A DNA stretch of 64,000 nt from Luteolibacter arcticus (GTDB taxonomy: Bacteria > Verrucomicrobiota > Verrucomicrobiia > Verrucomicrobiales > Akkermansiaceae). The DNA lies in NCBI RefSeq assembly GCF_025950235.1, contig NZ_JAPDDT010000011.1:62001-126000 (forward strand), given 5' to 3'. This document shows positions 42,363 through 50,991 of the stretch, piece by piece. Under the pieces are notes generated by a model, which did no database searches, was not told where the DNA came from, and saw only the letters and a program-made list of their open reading frames with translations. Position 1 is the stretch's first letter, and each line of letters opens with the position of its first letter. A program made the position numbers and the translations under genes.

Positions 42363-42428
42363 TCGTCCCCCACGATTCGGTTGGCGGCAAGGACCGGCTG
42401 ATCCGACTTTCGTCTAGTCGCCGTCCGC

Positions 42429-42719
42429 TCAGTCCAGCCGGATCACGCCGCGCTCGATCGCCACGGTCACCGCGCGGGTCCGGTCGGGCACCTCGAGCTT
42501 TTCCATCACGCTGCTCATGTGCGCCTTCACCGTCGCCTCGGAGATCCCGAGCTCGTCGGCGACCTGCTTGTTGGAAAAGCCCTTCATCACCAGTTTTAGC
42601 ACGCCGACCTCGCGGCTGCTGAGCGGATTCCGCTTCCGCCGCTGCGCGATCCGCGCGGCGATGCCCGGCGGGAAATAGCGCCCGCCGCGATGCACCCGCC
42701 GCGGACGCGCTGCCCTGCC
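42429..42719 (-). pseudogene. Response-regulator remnant, LuxR-type DNA-binding end only
   Basis: The frame reads VHRGGRYFPPGIAARIAQR, then a LuxR/NarL helix-turn-helix (LSSREVGVLKLVMKGFSNKQ, ISEATVKAHMSSVMEKL) to the stop at 42429. The receiver domain with its phospho-Asp is missing; in its place a sensor-kinase fragment in another frame joins at about 42715-42725. A short DNA-binding peptide could be made but would lack phospho-control. Confidence 0.75.
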
Positions 42720-43195
42720 GCGTCCAGCTCGACCACCGCCCGGCCGCCGGCGTGGGACACCCGCAGCACCCGGCCGGTGAGCGCGGTCCATTGGCCGTTG
42801 AAGGCGAGATCGGCGACCTTGCCGGGCGGAATGACGAGAGGCTCCGGCAAGAGCCCGCAGCCGATCACCTTCATCTCCGGCGCGGCGTTCTCCGGCCCGT
42901 CGATGATCGTCACGCTGCGCCCCGGCGCCGTCACCCCGCGCACCGCCACGGCGTCGCCCTGTTTCAGCCCCGGCGGCGTCGAGTCCACATAGACCCCGCC
43001 CGTGTCGTCCGCGATGAATGCGAGGCCTGCGTCATCGGTGAAGGTTACCACCGCGCGCAGTTCGACCGGCAGTCCGGGCAGTGCTTCCTCCGCCGAAAGC
43101 TCGCGGATCTGGCGGATCGACGTCAGCGGAAGCTCCGCCCCACTCGCGACGAACGAGCAGCCGAGAACGACGGCACCCGCCAGGGATTGGAAGGC
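42720..43195 (-). pseudogene. Sensor histidine kinase remnant, N-terminal periplasmic part only
   Basis: It starts within a signal peptide (LAGAVVLGCSFVASGAELPL) and continues with the beta-rich N-terminal domain found in many verrucomicrobial hybrid kinases (SIRQIRELSAEEALPGLPVE, VVTFTDDAGLAFIADDTGGV, GDAVAVRGVTAPG). All kinase parts (HisKA, ATPase) are absent. The frame is cut at about 42720 where the response-regulator piece starts. One deletion from inside the kinase to inside the regulator would explain both. Confidence 0.7.
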
Positions 43196-43199
43196 CGAG

Positions 43200-43719
43200 C
43201 ACCCAGACGAGTGCGCCGTCGTTGGCGAAGCCGGCCCCGGGCGGCTCGGGCTCGCAGTTGAACTGCCGCGCGTGCAGCCTGGTCCCGGGCGGCAGCGTGA
43301 AATGGCTGGTGCAGACGTCTTCGAAGAACCAGTGGCGGTTCTTGCCTGTGGTGACGATGCCTTGCTTCGCGGGTCCCGTGCTGTGGCGCAGGGTGACCGG
43401 GCGTTCGTTGGCATGCTCGAGTTTCCCGCCGCCGAAGAAATTGAAGCGTTCGAAGGCGACCGGGTGCCGCGTCCCTTCGAAGCGGAACAAGGTCTTCCCT
43501 TCCGCCCCGGTGAACGAGGAACTGAAACCGATCACGCGCCGGACGTTCCCGCGGACCACGACCGTGCCGTTGAGGCGGTAGGACGCCTGCGGAAAATAGA
43601 TGACGGCCTTGCCCGAATCGATCGCCTTCTGGACAGCGGCGGTGTCGTCCGTGCTGCCGTCGCCCACAGCGCCGAAGGCCTTCACGCTGGCCCAATCGTC
43701 CGCTTCGCCCAGGAAGACG
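43200..43719 (-). pseudogene. Pectate-lyase-superfamily (GH28-related) protein fragment
   Basis: The readable frame has the hallmark start of the pectate-lyase-3/GH28-related beta-helix fold: WASVKAFGAVGDGSTDDTAA, then VIYFPQASYRLNGTVVV and HWFFEDVCTS. The signal peptide upstream and the rest of the beta-helix downstream are absent. It is bounded by the SGNH-hydrolase piece on one side and the kinase piece on the other. Confidence 0.7.
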
Positions 43720-44069
43720 GGTAGCGCTTCCAGATCGGCCCCTGGTCGCAGAGTTCGGCCCCGTATTTCCGCGCGATGGACGGCAGGAAATTGTGGTTCA
43801 TGAATGCGTCCCACTTCCCGCTCTGAATCGGCACCTTTTCAGGATCCGTTTCCTCGGTGAGATCCTCCGCTTTCACGACGTGATCGGTCTGGATCAGGAT
43901 CTCGGCGCAGGTCCGCTCGCGCGTCCGGCGGATGATGTCCTCGTACTTGTCATGAGCCCCATAGACGTGAAAGACGAGGAGGTCCGGCTGGAACGGATAC
44001 AGGTCCGACTCGGCTGTCCGCGCCAGCAATTGCGACGCGAAGCCGCCGAGCGCGCGGTTCTCGATCCGG
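43720..44069 (-). pseudogene. SGNH/GDSL-hydrolase-like fragment
   Basis: The frame begins right after the stop of the glycoside-hydrolase gene (RIENRALGGFASQLLAR), then FQPDLLVFHVYGAHDKYEDI, with the pattern of a mid-part of an SGNH hydrolase ('DLVLFHVYG'). It has neither the N-terminal catalytic Ser block nor the C-terminal D-x-x-H block. It changes frame into the pectate-lyase-like piece near 43720. Confidence 0.55.
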
Positions 44070-47000
44070 CTACTCGCTCGCTTTCTCGATTCGCAAATCC
44101 GTCACGCGCGTGTTCGTCGCGTTGTGCCAGTCCGGCATCAGCGGAACCAGCACCAGCTCGTGGCCGGCGGTGAGATCGACTTTCACGTTGATGTCCACTG
44201 CTTCGCCTGAGCGTGGCAAGTCGATCACCGCCTGCTGGGCGGAGCGTTGGGTGTCCTTCTTGAACACGCCGAGCTTGTAGGTCGCCGCCCCGCCTTCCCA
44301 CGTCTTCGAGGTGGCCTTGCCGGTGATCCGCCAGGTGCCGCTCTCCGGCGCGATGAAGGCGAGCGCCGCGGTGCGTTGTCCCGGCTCGCCGGTCCACGGC
44401 GCGCGCACGGAAAACTCGACCGCACCGTCCGCCACGCTCACCGCGGGTTGGCCCCCCGCTTCAAGTTCCTTGGAAAACCAGCGCGTGCCGTCCCATTTCA
44501 GCGGGACGTAGTTCGCCACCATCACCGGGTCGTCCGGCCAGATCGCGTCGATGCGCCAGACGGCCTTGCCATTCGCTGTTAGAGGATTGCCGTCCGCGCT
44601 GCCGGCCTGCTTGCCTTCCCACGTCATCGGCAGGCGGAAGCCGGGCTTGGCGGCGATTGCTTTCCCGTCGCCGAGGGAGATGGAGAAGTCCCGCAGCACC
44701 GCATCGCCGCCGGCGAACATGCCGTCGATCTGCGGCAGCAACGTGAGCTGGTCACCCGCCGCGAGTTCGGCGGACTTGCCTTCGAGCGGGGCTTCTCCGC
44801 CGTTGGGTATCGTGACCGCGCCGACTTTCTCCACGCCGGTCGAGGTCCGCTTCAGCAGATGGAGCGTGGTCTTGTTCTCACTGTCCCACATTCGTGAGGT
44901 GGCCTTGCCGTGGAGCTGATAGACGCCGGCCTGCGGTGCGACGAAGGTCAGACCCGCGGTGCGCAGGTGGCGGTCATTGTCCGGCCCGTGCGGCGCGCGG
45001 GTGCCGAAGAGCAGCGCGCCGTCCTTCAGGTTCGCACCCGGTTGTCCGCCGAAACCGCCTTCCTTCACGTTCCAGTCGGTGCCGGTCCAGACCATCGGCT
45101 TGAAGTTCTCCGGCTTCCGCATGTCGGCGGGCCAGAGCTGTTCGAGCTTCCACAGGGGCTTGCCCTCGGCCATCGCGCTGCTGCCCTCGCTGCTGCCGTT
45201 CGCCTTGCCTTCCCACGCCGGCGGGAGTGTCCATTTCGGAGCCTCGCCCGCGGCCTGGACGATGAAGCCGGCGTGCTTGCGGTCGAGCGGCTCCAGCTTG
45301 GTGAGAAAGACTGTCCCGTCCGTCTTCCTGTCCGTGTAAAGGATCACCGGCCGACCGGTTTTCGAGAGAACCAGCGTCCCCTGCGCGGCGGTCCAGTTGC
45401 CCATGATGTCCTCGGCGACAAGCTTCGCGCCGAAGTCCGGCAGCTTCACCGCCACGTCGCTCTTAGTCCCGCGGTCGGCGTAGGCGATCATCACCCCCTT
45501 TCCGTTCCGCTCGTCTTGGAAGATCGTGAAGTTCGCGCCCGGCGGCCGCACGAAGCCGACCTCGTCGCTGATGCCGATGTGGTGGTTATAGACGTTCCAC
45601 ATCGCGACCAGCGGCAGGGGAAAGCCGTACCAATCCCACAGCATCGTGCCCGGCCCGCTGTAGTCCCAGAAGCTCTGGCCGTGGACCTCGTAACCGGTGT
45701 GGAAAAGAATTGTCTTCTCCTGCCCGGCGATCGTCATCTCGGCCACGCTGCACGCGTGGGCGTTGGTGCTTTCTGCGGCGGTGAGATTGGTGCAGGCGAT
45801 CGGTTCATCGACCGCGGTGTTAGTGTAAGCCCAGCCCTCGTTGAACCAAAGCTCGACGTGCTTGCCGCCGGCCTCTTCCATGTTCTGCTTCATCCGCTTG
45901 ATGCCCTGCGCGTCGGTCAGCCAGCCTTCGTGGTAGTCGTGCCAGGAAACGACATCGATGTATTTCAAGCCGCCCGCCTTGAAGAACGCCGCGTTCACCG
46001 GGCTCGGCACGCCATAGACGTTGTTCACCATGATCTTCGCCTTGGGATCGGTCGCACGGATCAGCTTCGCGGTGCGGATGGTGAACATCGCATACTCGCC
46101 GTGGTGGCTCTCCCACTTGTCGAACTCCGGCTCGTTCTCGATCTCGAAGATCACCGACTTGCCTTTGAAATTCAGCACCGCCGCCTTCACGAACTTGTCC
46201 CACGCGGTCTCGATACCGAGGTCGGCCCACCTCGGATCATCGGCCTTCCATTTCATGTCGAGCGGCAGCGGTTGGCCGCTGTGCTCCTTGTCCATCAGCC
46301 CCGGCGGCCAGCCGTAGAGCACGACGTGTTGCGAGACGCCATGGCTTTGTGCCAGGTCGAACTCCTTCTCGTACCAGTGGAACGGCGCGCCCTTCTCGGT
46401 CTGGAAATTGTGCCACTTGGTCTCGGGATACCAACGAGTCCAGCCGAAGCCGAGCCGCTGGTACTTTTCCAGCATCATCTTCCCGCCGGCGAAGGAACCG
46501 CCGAAGCGCTCGCGGTAGTCCGGCTTCGTCGACTTCTTCGGGTAGGGGATGGAAGTCAGCGGGAAGTCCGATTTGTCCAGTAGTTCGCCCTTTTCATCCA
46601 GTACGGAAAGCCGGGCGTAGATGAATCCCTGCGGCACCAGCTTCATCGGCTGCGTCGCGCTGTGGGTCTTGCCCGCGGCGAGCGTGATCTTTTTATCCAG
46701 CGCCGGGCCGACCATGGTGACGCCCTCGTAATCGACGAACTGCCAGCGCATCGTCAGCTCGCGCGGCTTCGCGCCGGGATTGGAAACGTGCGCGACCATC
46801 TGCGCCGTCGCGCCCTTGTCGAAAGCATTGCCCGCCGCGCCGTCCCAGCCGGTTAGATTCACGCACTCCGCCACGGCTTCGATCTCGCGGCGCGGGATAT
46901 AGTCCGCCGTGCCTTCCTTGCCAACCGTCACCGTCACGCCGTCGATCAGGATCGGCTCGTCGTAGCCGCCGATCTGGAGGAGATAGTGCGGGTTCGGCCA

Positions 47001-47423
47001 GAAACCGTCCGCCGGGACATCAGCCGGCCAGGTGAAGGAGACGCGCTTCCACTCGGTGCCGATCTCCGCGCTCTGCTCGGCCTCGCGCATCCACAGCCGC
47101 TTCGCCTTGGTCCCCGGCTCGCGGGCGCTTGGCGGCATCTGGACACCGACCCGGCCAGGCTTCTCGCCCTTTACGAAAAAGGAAACCGTCATCATTTCCC
47201 CGCGTTCGGCGACGAAGGGCGCGCTCATCACGTTTCCCTTCGCGATCCGCAGCGCGTATTCGCCGACCTTCGCGTCCTTCACCAGCGCTTGGTCCGGCGG
47301 TGCGACCTGGTGCCAGTAAAGCGTGCCGCCCTCGAAGCTGCCGTTGCGCAAGAGATTGCCCTGAGCAGCGAGCCCGAGCGGAAGCCATGCCGAAAGGATG
47401 ATCGCGAAGTCGAGGGTCTTCAT
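44070..47423 (-). CDS. Secreted multidomain glycoside hydrolase (clan GH-A-like) with duplicated C-terminal modules
   Basis: The product is 1117 residues with signal peptide MKTLDFAIILSAWLPLGLAA. Residues about 22-170 look like a CBM4/9-type carbohydrate-binding domain (NLLRNGSFEGGTLYWHQ). A TIM-barrel catalytic domain follows (about 300-640) with FEIENEPEF (acid/base Glu, about 428) and LWFNEGWAYTN (nucleophile Glu, about 528), plus VVSWHDYHEGW: the clan GH-A layout of GH39/GH5/GH30-like enzymes. Two homologous C-terminal beta modules follow (from about 730 and 925: PPAWEGKANGSSEGS, then PMTWEGKQAGSADGN, each with GKATSRMW/GKATSKTW). The family cannot be fixed by eye. Probably acts on plant or algal polysaccharide. 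Downstream genes are fragments, so its operon partners may be lost. Confidence 0.85.
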   Translation of the reverse strand: MKTLDFAIILSAWLPLGLAAQGNLLRNGSFEGGTLYWHQVAPPDQALVKDAKVGEYALRIAKGNVMSAPFVAERGEMMTVSFFVKGEKPGRVGVQMPPSAREPGTKAKRLWMREAEQSAEIGTEWKRVSFTWPADVPADGFWPNPHYLLQIGGYDEPILIDGVTVTVGKEGTADYIPRREIEAVAECVNLTGWDGAAGNAFDKGATAQMVAHVSNPGAKPRELTMRWQFVDYEGVTMVGPALDKKITLAAGKTHSATQPMKLVPQGFIYARLSVLDEKGELLDKSDFPLTSIPYPKKSTKPDYRERFGGSFAGGKMMLEKYQRLGFGWTRWYPETKWHNFQTEKGAPFHWYEKEFDLAQSHGVSQHVVLYGWPPGLMDKEHSGQPLPLDMKWKADDPRWADLGIETAWDKFVKAAVLNFKGKSVIFEIENEPEFDKWESHHGEYAMFTIRTAKLIRATDPKAKIMVNNVYGVPSPVNAAFFKAGGLKYIDVVSWHDYHEGWLTDAQGIKRMKQNMEEAGGKHVELWFNEGWAYTNTAVDEPIACTNLTAAESTNAHACSVAEMTIAGQEKTILFHTGYEVHGQSFWDYSGPGTMLWDWYGFPLPLVAMWNVYNHHIGISDEVGFVRPPGANFTIFQDERNGKGVMIAYADRGTKSDVAVKLPDFGAKLVAEDIMGNWTAAQGTLVLSKTGRPVILYTDRKTDGTVFLTKLEPLDRKHAGFIVQAAGEAPKWTLPPAWEGKANGSSEGSSAMAEGKPLWKLEQLWPADMRKPENFKPMVWTGTDWNVKEGGFGGQPGANLKDGALLFGTRAPHGPDNDRHLRTAGLTFVAPQAGVYQLHGKATSRMWDSENKTTLHLLKRTSTGVEKVGAVTIPNGGEAPLEGKSAELAAGDQLTLLPQIDGMFAGGDAVLRDFSISLGDGKAIAAKPGFRLPMTWEGKQAGSADGNPLTANGKAVWRIDAIWPDDPVMVANYVPLKWDGTRWFSKELEAGGQPAVSVADGAVEFSVRAPWTGEPGQRTAALAFIAPESGTWRITGKATSKTWEGGAATYKLGVFKKDTQRSAQQAVIDLPRSGEAVDINVKVDLTAGHELVLVPLMPDWHNATNTRVTDLRIEKASE

Positions 47424-47563
47424 GGCTCTCCGATACGCCCGCCGATCAACCCTGTTTCACTTGCAGGGAGAATGTCACGCAACCGGGTGGCGAGCCCCGG
47501 GCTACCTCATTCTGGTACCGATCAGGGCTTATACTAAACATCCGTTTGGATTAAGCGGGCCGG

Positions 47564-47719
47564 ATGGCTCGCAAGAAGACCCGCAGTGAAGAATATGCCG
47601 GTGGTTTCCCCGCTGGCATGGAAGCGTTCCAATCCCTAACAGATCATCGCGACGGCAAGGCCAAGCGCCACTACTTCGGCGGGGTGCTCTTCATTGCCCA
47701 TGCCGCCATGACCTGCGGC
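47564..47719 (+). pseudogene. ISAs1-type transposase scrap, N-terminus
   Basis: ATG 47564 leads to MEAFQSLTDHRDGKAKRHYF, then GVLFIAHAAMTCG, the 'DPRxGKxxRHxxxxxLFIALxAxxCG' start of ISAs1-family transposases. After about 52 codons the similarity stops, and the frame enters the end of the monooxygenase gene. No DDE domain remains. Confidence 0.7.
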
Positions 47720-47771
47720 ACCCGTGGACAACCGCCCCTGCTCGCAGGCAGCAAGTCGCATTCGAGGCGCT

Positions 47772-48830
47772 TCACCTCCCGCGTTGCAGCTCTTCCACCA
47801 AAGGAATGACTTCCTTTCCGATCAGTCCGATGGAGTTCAGCGCTTGATCGTGAGGCAGCGAGGCGACGCTCATCTGGAATGACATGCGGGAGATGCCGCC
47901 GAGCTTGGCATCGTAGGAGAGGATCTTATGCGCGACCGTTTCCGGATCGCCGACCATCAAGGCACCGCCGGGAGACGCCCCGGCGTCGAAGTGAGCCCGT
48001 GTGGTAGGACCCCAGCCGCGTTCCTTTCCGATTTCGTTGAAGCTGCGAAGGTAGCCGGGCGAGAAATCTTCGGCTGCCTGTTCGTTGCTCCCCGCTACAT
48101 AGCCTATCGCGTGAACTCCCACGGTAAGACGCTCGGGTGGGTGACCGGCCTCTGCGCCAGCCTGGCGGTAGAGATCGACCAAGGGTCGGAAGCGCTCCGG
48201 GGTTCCGCCAATGATCGCCACCATGAGCGGAAGGCCCAGAGTGCCGGCCCGGATGAATGACTCCGGAGTGCCTCCGACGCCGAGCCAGATCGGTAACGGG
48301 TCCTGGATGGGACGCGGATAGATTCCTTGGCCGTTGAGCCGCGGGCGATGCTTGCCGGACCAGTGAACCGTCGGGTTTTCGCGAATCTTGAGTAGCAGTC
48401 CCAGCTTCTCTGTGAAGAGCGAGTCGTAGTCTTCGAGTGAGAGGCCGAACAATGGGTAGGCATCGACGAAGGAGCCTCGGCCGACAATCATTTCGGCGCG
48501 GCCTTTTGAGACGAGGTCAAGGGTCGCGAAGTCCTGGAACACGCGCACCGGGTCGTGGGCACTGAGGACCGTTACTGCGCTGGTCAGACGGATACGCTGG
48601 GTGCGGCCTGCCGCTGCCGCGAGGATCACCGCGGGTGCGGAATCCGCGAAGTCAGGCCGATGATGCTCGCCGATCCCGAACACATGGATTCCCGCTTGGT
48701 CCGCGCACTCAATCTCTTCGAGGAGATTGCTCATGCGGTCGGCGGTGCTGAGTCCATCGCCCTCGGGTGCAGCTGGTGAGTTGATGACGAAGCTATCGAT
48801 ACCGATTTCCATGGGTGGAGCGTTGTCCAT
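47772..48830 (-). CDS. Luciferase-like flavin-dependent monooxygenase
   Basis: The product is 352 residues from ATG 48830 (ATG 48812 is an alternative). It is cytoplasmic. It has the bacterial-luciferase-like LLM fold: MEIGIDSFVINSP at the start, GIHVFGIGEHHRPDFADSAP (the conserved GEHH), RIRLTSAVTVLSAHDPVRVF, GRAEMIVGRGSFVDAYPLFG and PLPIWLGVGGTPESF. Known: these use reduced FMN or F420 to oxidise varied small molecules. The gene lies 181 bases behind an isochorismatase-like gene on the same strand, and both are divergent from a LysR regulator, which suggests an inducible detoxification or catabolic set. The substrate is unknown. Confidence 0.9.
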   Translation of the reverse strand: MDNAPPMEIGIDSFVINSPAAPEGDGLSTADRMSNLLEEIECADQAGIHVFGIGEHHRPDFADSAPAVILAAAAGRTQRIRLTSAVTVLSAHDPVRVFQDFATLDLVSKGRAEMIVGRGSFVDAYPLFGLSLEDYDSLFTEKLGLLLKIRENPTVHWSGKHRPRLNGQGIYPRPIQDPLPIWLGVGGTPESFIRAGTLGLPLMVAIIGGTPERFRPLVDLYRQAGAEAGHPPERLTVGVHAIGYVAGSNEQAAEDFSPGYLRSFNEIGKERGWGPTTRAHFDAGASPGGALMVGDPETVAHKILSYDAKLGGISRMSFQMSVASLPHDQALNSIGLIGKEVIPLVEELQRGR

Positions 48831-48995
48831 TTTCTAAGAGGTGCAAGAAGGTGCTGGTGCTTTCATGATCCTAGCGCTCAAACAGCCGTCCAGCATCCCC
48901 GGATGGTGTCGTCCGCGTCGCGTTCACCGAACACGACGCGGACAGGTCGCCTGCATCAATCGATCGTGCCAGACTGGTTTCAAAACTGACTGGCA

Positions 48996-49010
48996 ATCGC
49001 TCGAAGCGAT
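48996..49010 (-). terminator. Hairpin after the isochorismatase-like gene
   Basis: ATCGCT-CGA-AGCGAT is a perfect 6-bp stem starting one base past the stop. No T tract, so it may only reduce read-through to the monooxygenase gene. Confidence 0.4.
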
Positions 49011-49011
49011 C

Positions 49012-49665
49012 TTACTTTTGGGCCTTCTGGGCGCTCGCCAACAGCTGCGTTTCCCATGCAAAGGCGATGCCGGTGGCTCCTGCATGGTCCTCGAGGACGG
49101 CGGTGAGTTGACCCGCGGTGTCCTCACGGGCCCAATCGCGCTGCCACTCGCTGAGCACCGTCATCCAGGTCACAGGCACGGCTCCGGCTTGCACCATGCG
49201 TCGAACGGCCATGTCGTGTGCCTCCGCGCTCATGCCGCCGGAGGCGTCGGTGACGATGAAGACGTCATATCCTTCGCCCAGTGCATGGATTGTCGGCATG
49301 GCCAGGCAAACCTCCGTCCATAGCGCCGCGAGGATGAGCTGCTTGCGTCCGCTCTTCTTCACGATGTCGGTGACGTTCGGATCTTGCCAGGTGTTGATGA
49401 ACGTGCGGTCGATCGGCTTCTGCTCGGGGAACACCGCTTGTAGTCCCTTGATCAGATAGCCGCCCCGCTCCTCCAGCACCGTGGTGAGAATGGTGGGGAC
49501 ATTGAAGATCTTGGCGCTTTTCGCGAGGGCGATCACGTTGTTCACGATCATGGTTGGGTCGTGGCTGTTCAGATTCGAGAACTGAAAGGCTTGGTGATCG
49601 ATCAGCACGAGAATGCTGTCTTCCGGGCGGAGCAAGGCCTTAAGGCCGGTCTTGTTGTCACTCAT
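49012..49665 (-). CDS. Isochorismatase-family cysteine hydrolase (YcaC-like)
   Basis: The product is 217 residues, with no signal peptide, so cytoplasmic. The fold is that of isochorismatase-like hydrolases: SILVLIDHQAFQF carries the catalytic Asp, and LILAALWTEVCLAMPTIHA carries the catalytic Cys after the family's non-proline cis-peptide region. The length (about 210) and the DPTMIVNNVIALAKSAKIFN and EQKPIDRTFINTWQDP stretches are typical of the YcaC subgroup, whose substrate is unknown. It is transcribed divergently from the LysR gene and followed by the monooxygenase gene. Confidence 0.9.
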   Translation of the reverse strand: MSDNKTGLKALLRPEDSILVLIDHQAFQFSNLNSHDPTMIVNNVIALAKSAKIFNVPTILTTVLEERGGYLIKGLQAVFPEQKPIDRTFINTWQDPNVTDIVKKSGRKQLILAALWTEVCLAMPTIHALGEGYDVFIVTDASGGMSAEAHDMAVRRMVQAGAVPVTWMTVLSEWQRDWAREDTAGQLTAVLEDHAGATGIAFAWETQLLASAQKAQK

Positions 49666-49925
49666 GATGATGGTTCCTTTCGGGTGGGCTGGTTTTGATT
49701 TGGATACTTTTCAACTGGTGCGCCCGGGTCCTTCATGACCCCGGTGCAGCAGCGCAGGATACCGGCTCCGCCAAACACAAGGTAAGACTTTGTTGGTTGG
49801 GTCGCTCAACCTTTGGGGTGGGGTTGTCGCGTCTTCAGGACTGACACTTCGGCCGACGCTGAAATCAGCTCAATGTGTTTTTACGTGGCTTGCTCATCCT
49901 TCTGGATTTGGCTACGGCGTGGCTC
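49666..49925. promoter_or_regulatory. Divergent control region between the YcaC-like and LysR genes
   Basis: This 260-base gap should hold both promoters and LysR sites. Inverted repeats seen: GGGTC-CTTCAT-GACCC (49726-49741), GGTTG-GGTCGCT-CAACC (49795-49811) and an imperfect CAAGGTAAGACTTTG. The last two, near the LysR side, are the best LysR-box candidates (T-N11-A type), but this is by eye. Confidence 0.4.
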
Positions 49926-50819
49926 ATGGAACTCCGCCATCTTCGCTATTTCGTGGCAGTCGCCTCCCACGGCTCGTTCAATCGCGCGGCAGTGATCCTG
50001 AACATCACCCAACCACCGCTCAGCAGGCAGGTGAGAGACCTGGAAGAACATCTGGGCGTGCCCCTACTCGTTCGCGGTAACAATTCGGTGAAGCTTACGG
50101 AAGCGGGCGAGCTGTTTTATGAAGAAGCTCGCGAGGTGCTTGCACGCGCAGACGATGCGGTCCGCCGCGTGCGTGGCGAGACGGGTAAGGAAATTCTCCG
50201 GGTGGGCTACGCTCCTTCGATGACCACGGGCATCATGTCCGCCGCGTTGGCCAGGTTTCAAGCGGCCGTACCGGGCGTGCGGATCGAACTGGCGGACCTG
50301 TCATCGAGGGAAATCAACGAGCTGGCGGCCGAGGGGCGACTCGACCTCGTCGTGACTCCCGGGGTTTCGGTGGCGAAAGGAATCCCGGGCTTCCAATTCA
50401 CCGAACTGCGCCGTCTGGCACTAGTGCTGGTGCTTTCGGAGCGGCATCCGCTGGCCAAGCTGAAGCGGATTCCAGTCGCCCGGATGCATCAACTGCCGCT
50501 GGTCGGACTGGCGAAGGATAATTTTCCCGAGTATGTGCCGACGGTGCGGGGCATGTTCAAACCCTTCGGGGTTTCGCTGCGCTTCATTTCATTGGTGAAC
50601 GACGGCATCTGCACCCTTTTTGAAGAATTGGAAGCGAACAATGCGGCGGCCATCTTCGCCGAGGGGATTTCCGGCATGATGCCACGGACAGTGGTGATGA
50701 GGCCGTTCGCGCCGAAGTTACCCGGCGCTCCGGTCCTGATCGGTCTTCCGGCATTGCGCCCAAAGCCACATGCCGAGACGTTCGCCCGCTTGCTGATTGA
50801 AGAAGCGCGAACTCGATAG
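49926..50819 (+). CDS. LysR-family transcriptional regulator
   Basis: The product is 297 residues from ATG 49926 (MELRHLRYFVAVASHGSFN), the standard LysR start. The winged helix-turn-helix is FNRAAVILNITQPPLSRQVR, then DLEEHLGVPLLVRG. The effector domain follows (ILRVGYAPSMTTGIMSAALA, ELAAEGRLDLVV, PLVGLAKDNFPEY). LysR regulators usually control a divergent neighbour in response to a small aromatic or related inducer, so the YcaC-like hydrolase and the flavin monooxygenase are the likely targets. The length is normal. Confidence 0.93.
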   Translation: MELRHLRYFVAVASHGSFNRAAVILNITQPPLSRQVRDLEEHLGVPLLVRGNNSVKLTEAGELFYEEAREVLARADDAVRRVRGETGKEILRVGYAPSMTTGIMSAALARFQAAVPGVRIELADLSSREINELAAEGRLDLVVTPGVSVAKGIPGFQFTELRRLALVLVLSERHPLAKLKRIPVARMHQLPLVGLAKDNFPEYVPTVRGMFKPFGVSLRFISLVNDGICTLFEELEANNAAAIFAEGISGMMPRTVVMRPFAPKLPGAPVLIGLPALRPKPHAETFARLLIEEARTR

Positions 50820-50991
50820 AAGGTCTTTTGGCGATCCCGAACGCCTGAAGGAGGCCTCGGTCTCAAGGTTTTGGGGTTGCATAAAATTACATAATGGGGC
50901 GAGTTTGTTCCAACGCGGTTCCCGTTCCGCTTCAAAACTCTCCGCCTTGGTGGTCCGCTTTTATCCCACCGATCCTTCACGCTGCCGACGT

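Noticed and set aside
44910..46583. A 557-codon plus-strand frame antisense to the glycoside hydrolase gene
   Set aside because: No recognisable feature; the minus strand encodes the signal peptide and catalytic motifs.
50797..50991. Longer start for the GH81 gene overlapping the LysR gene
   Set aside because: The start at 50992 opens a typical signal peptide; the extension would bury it.
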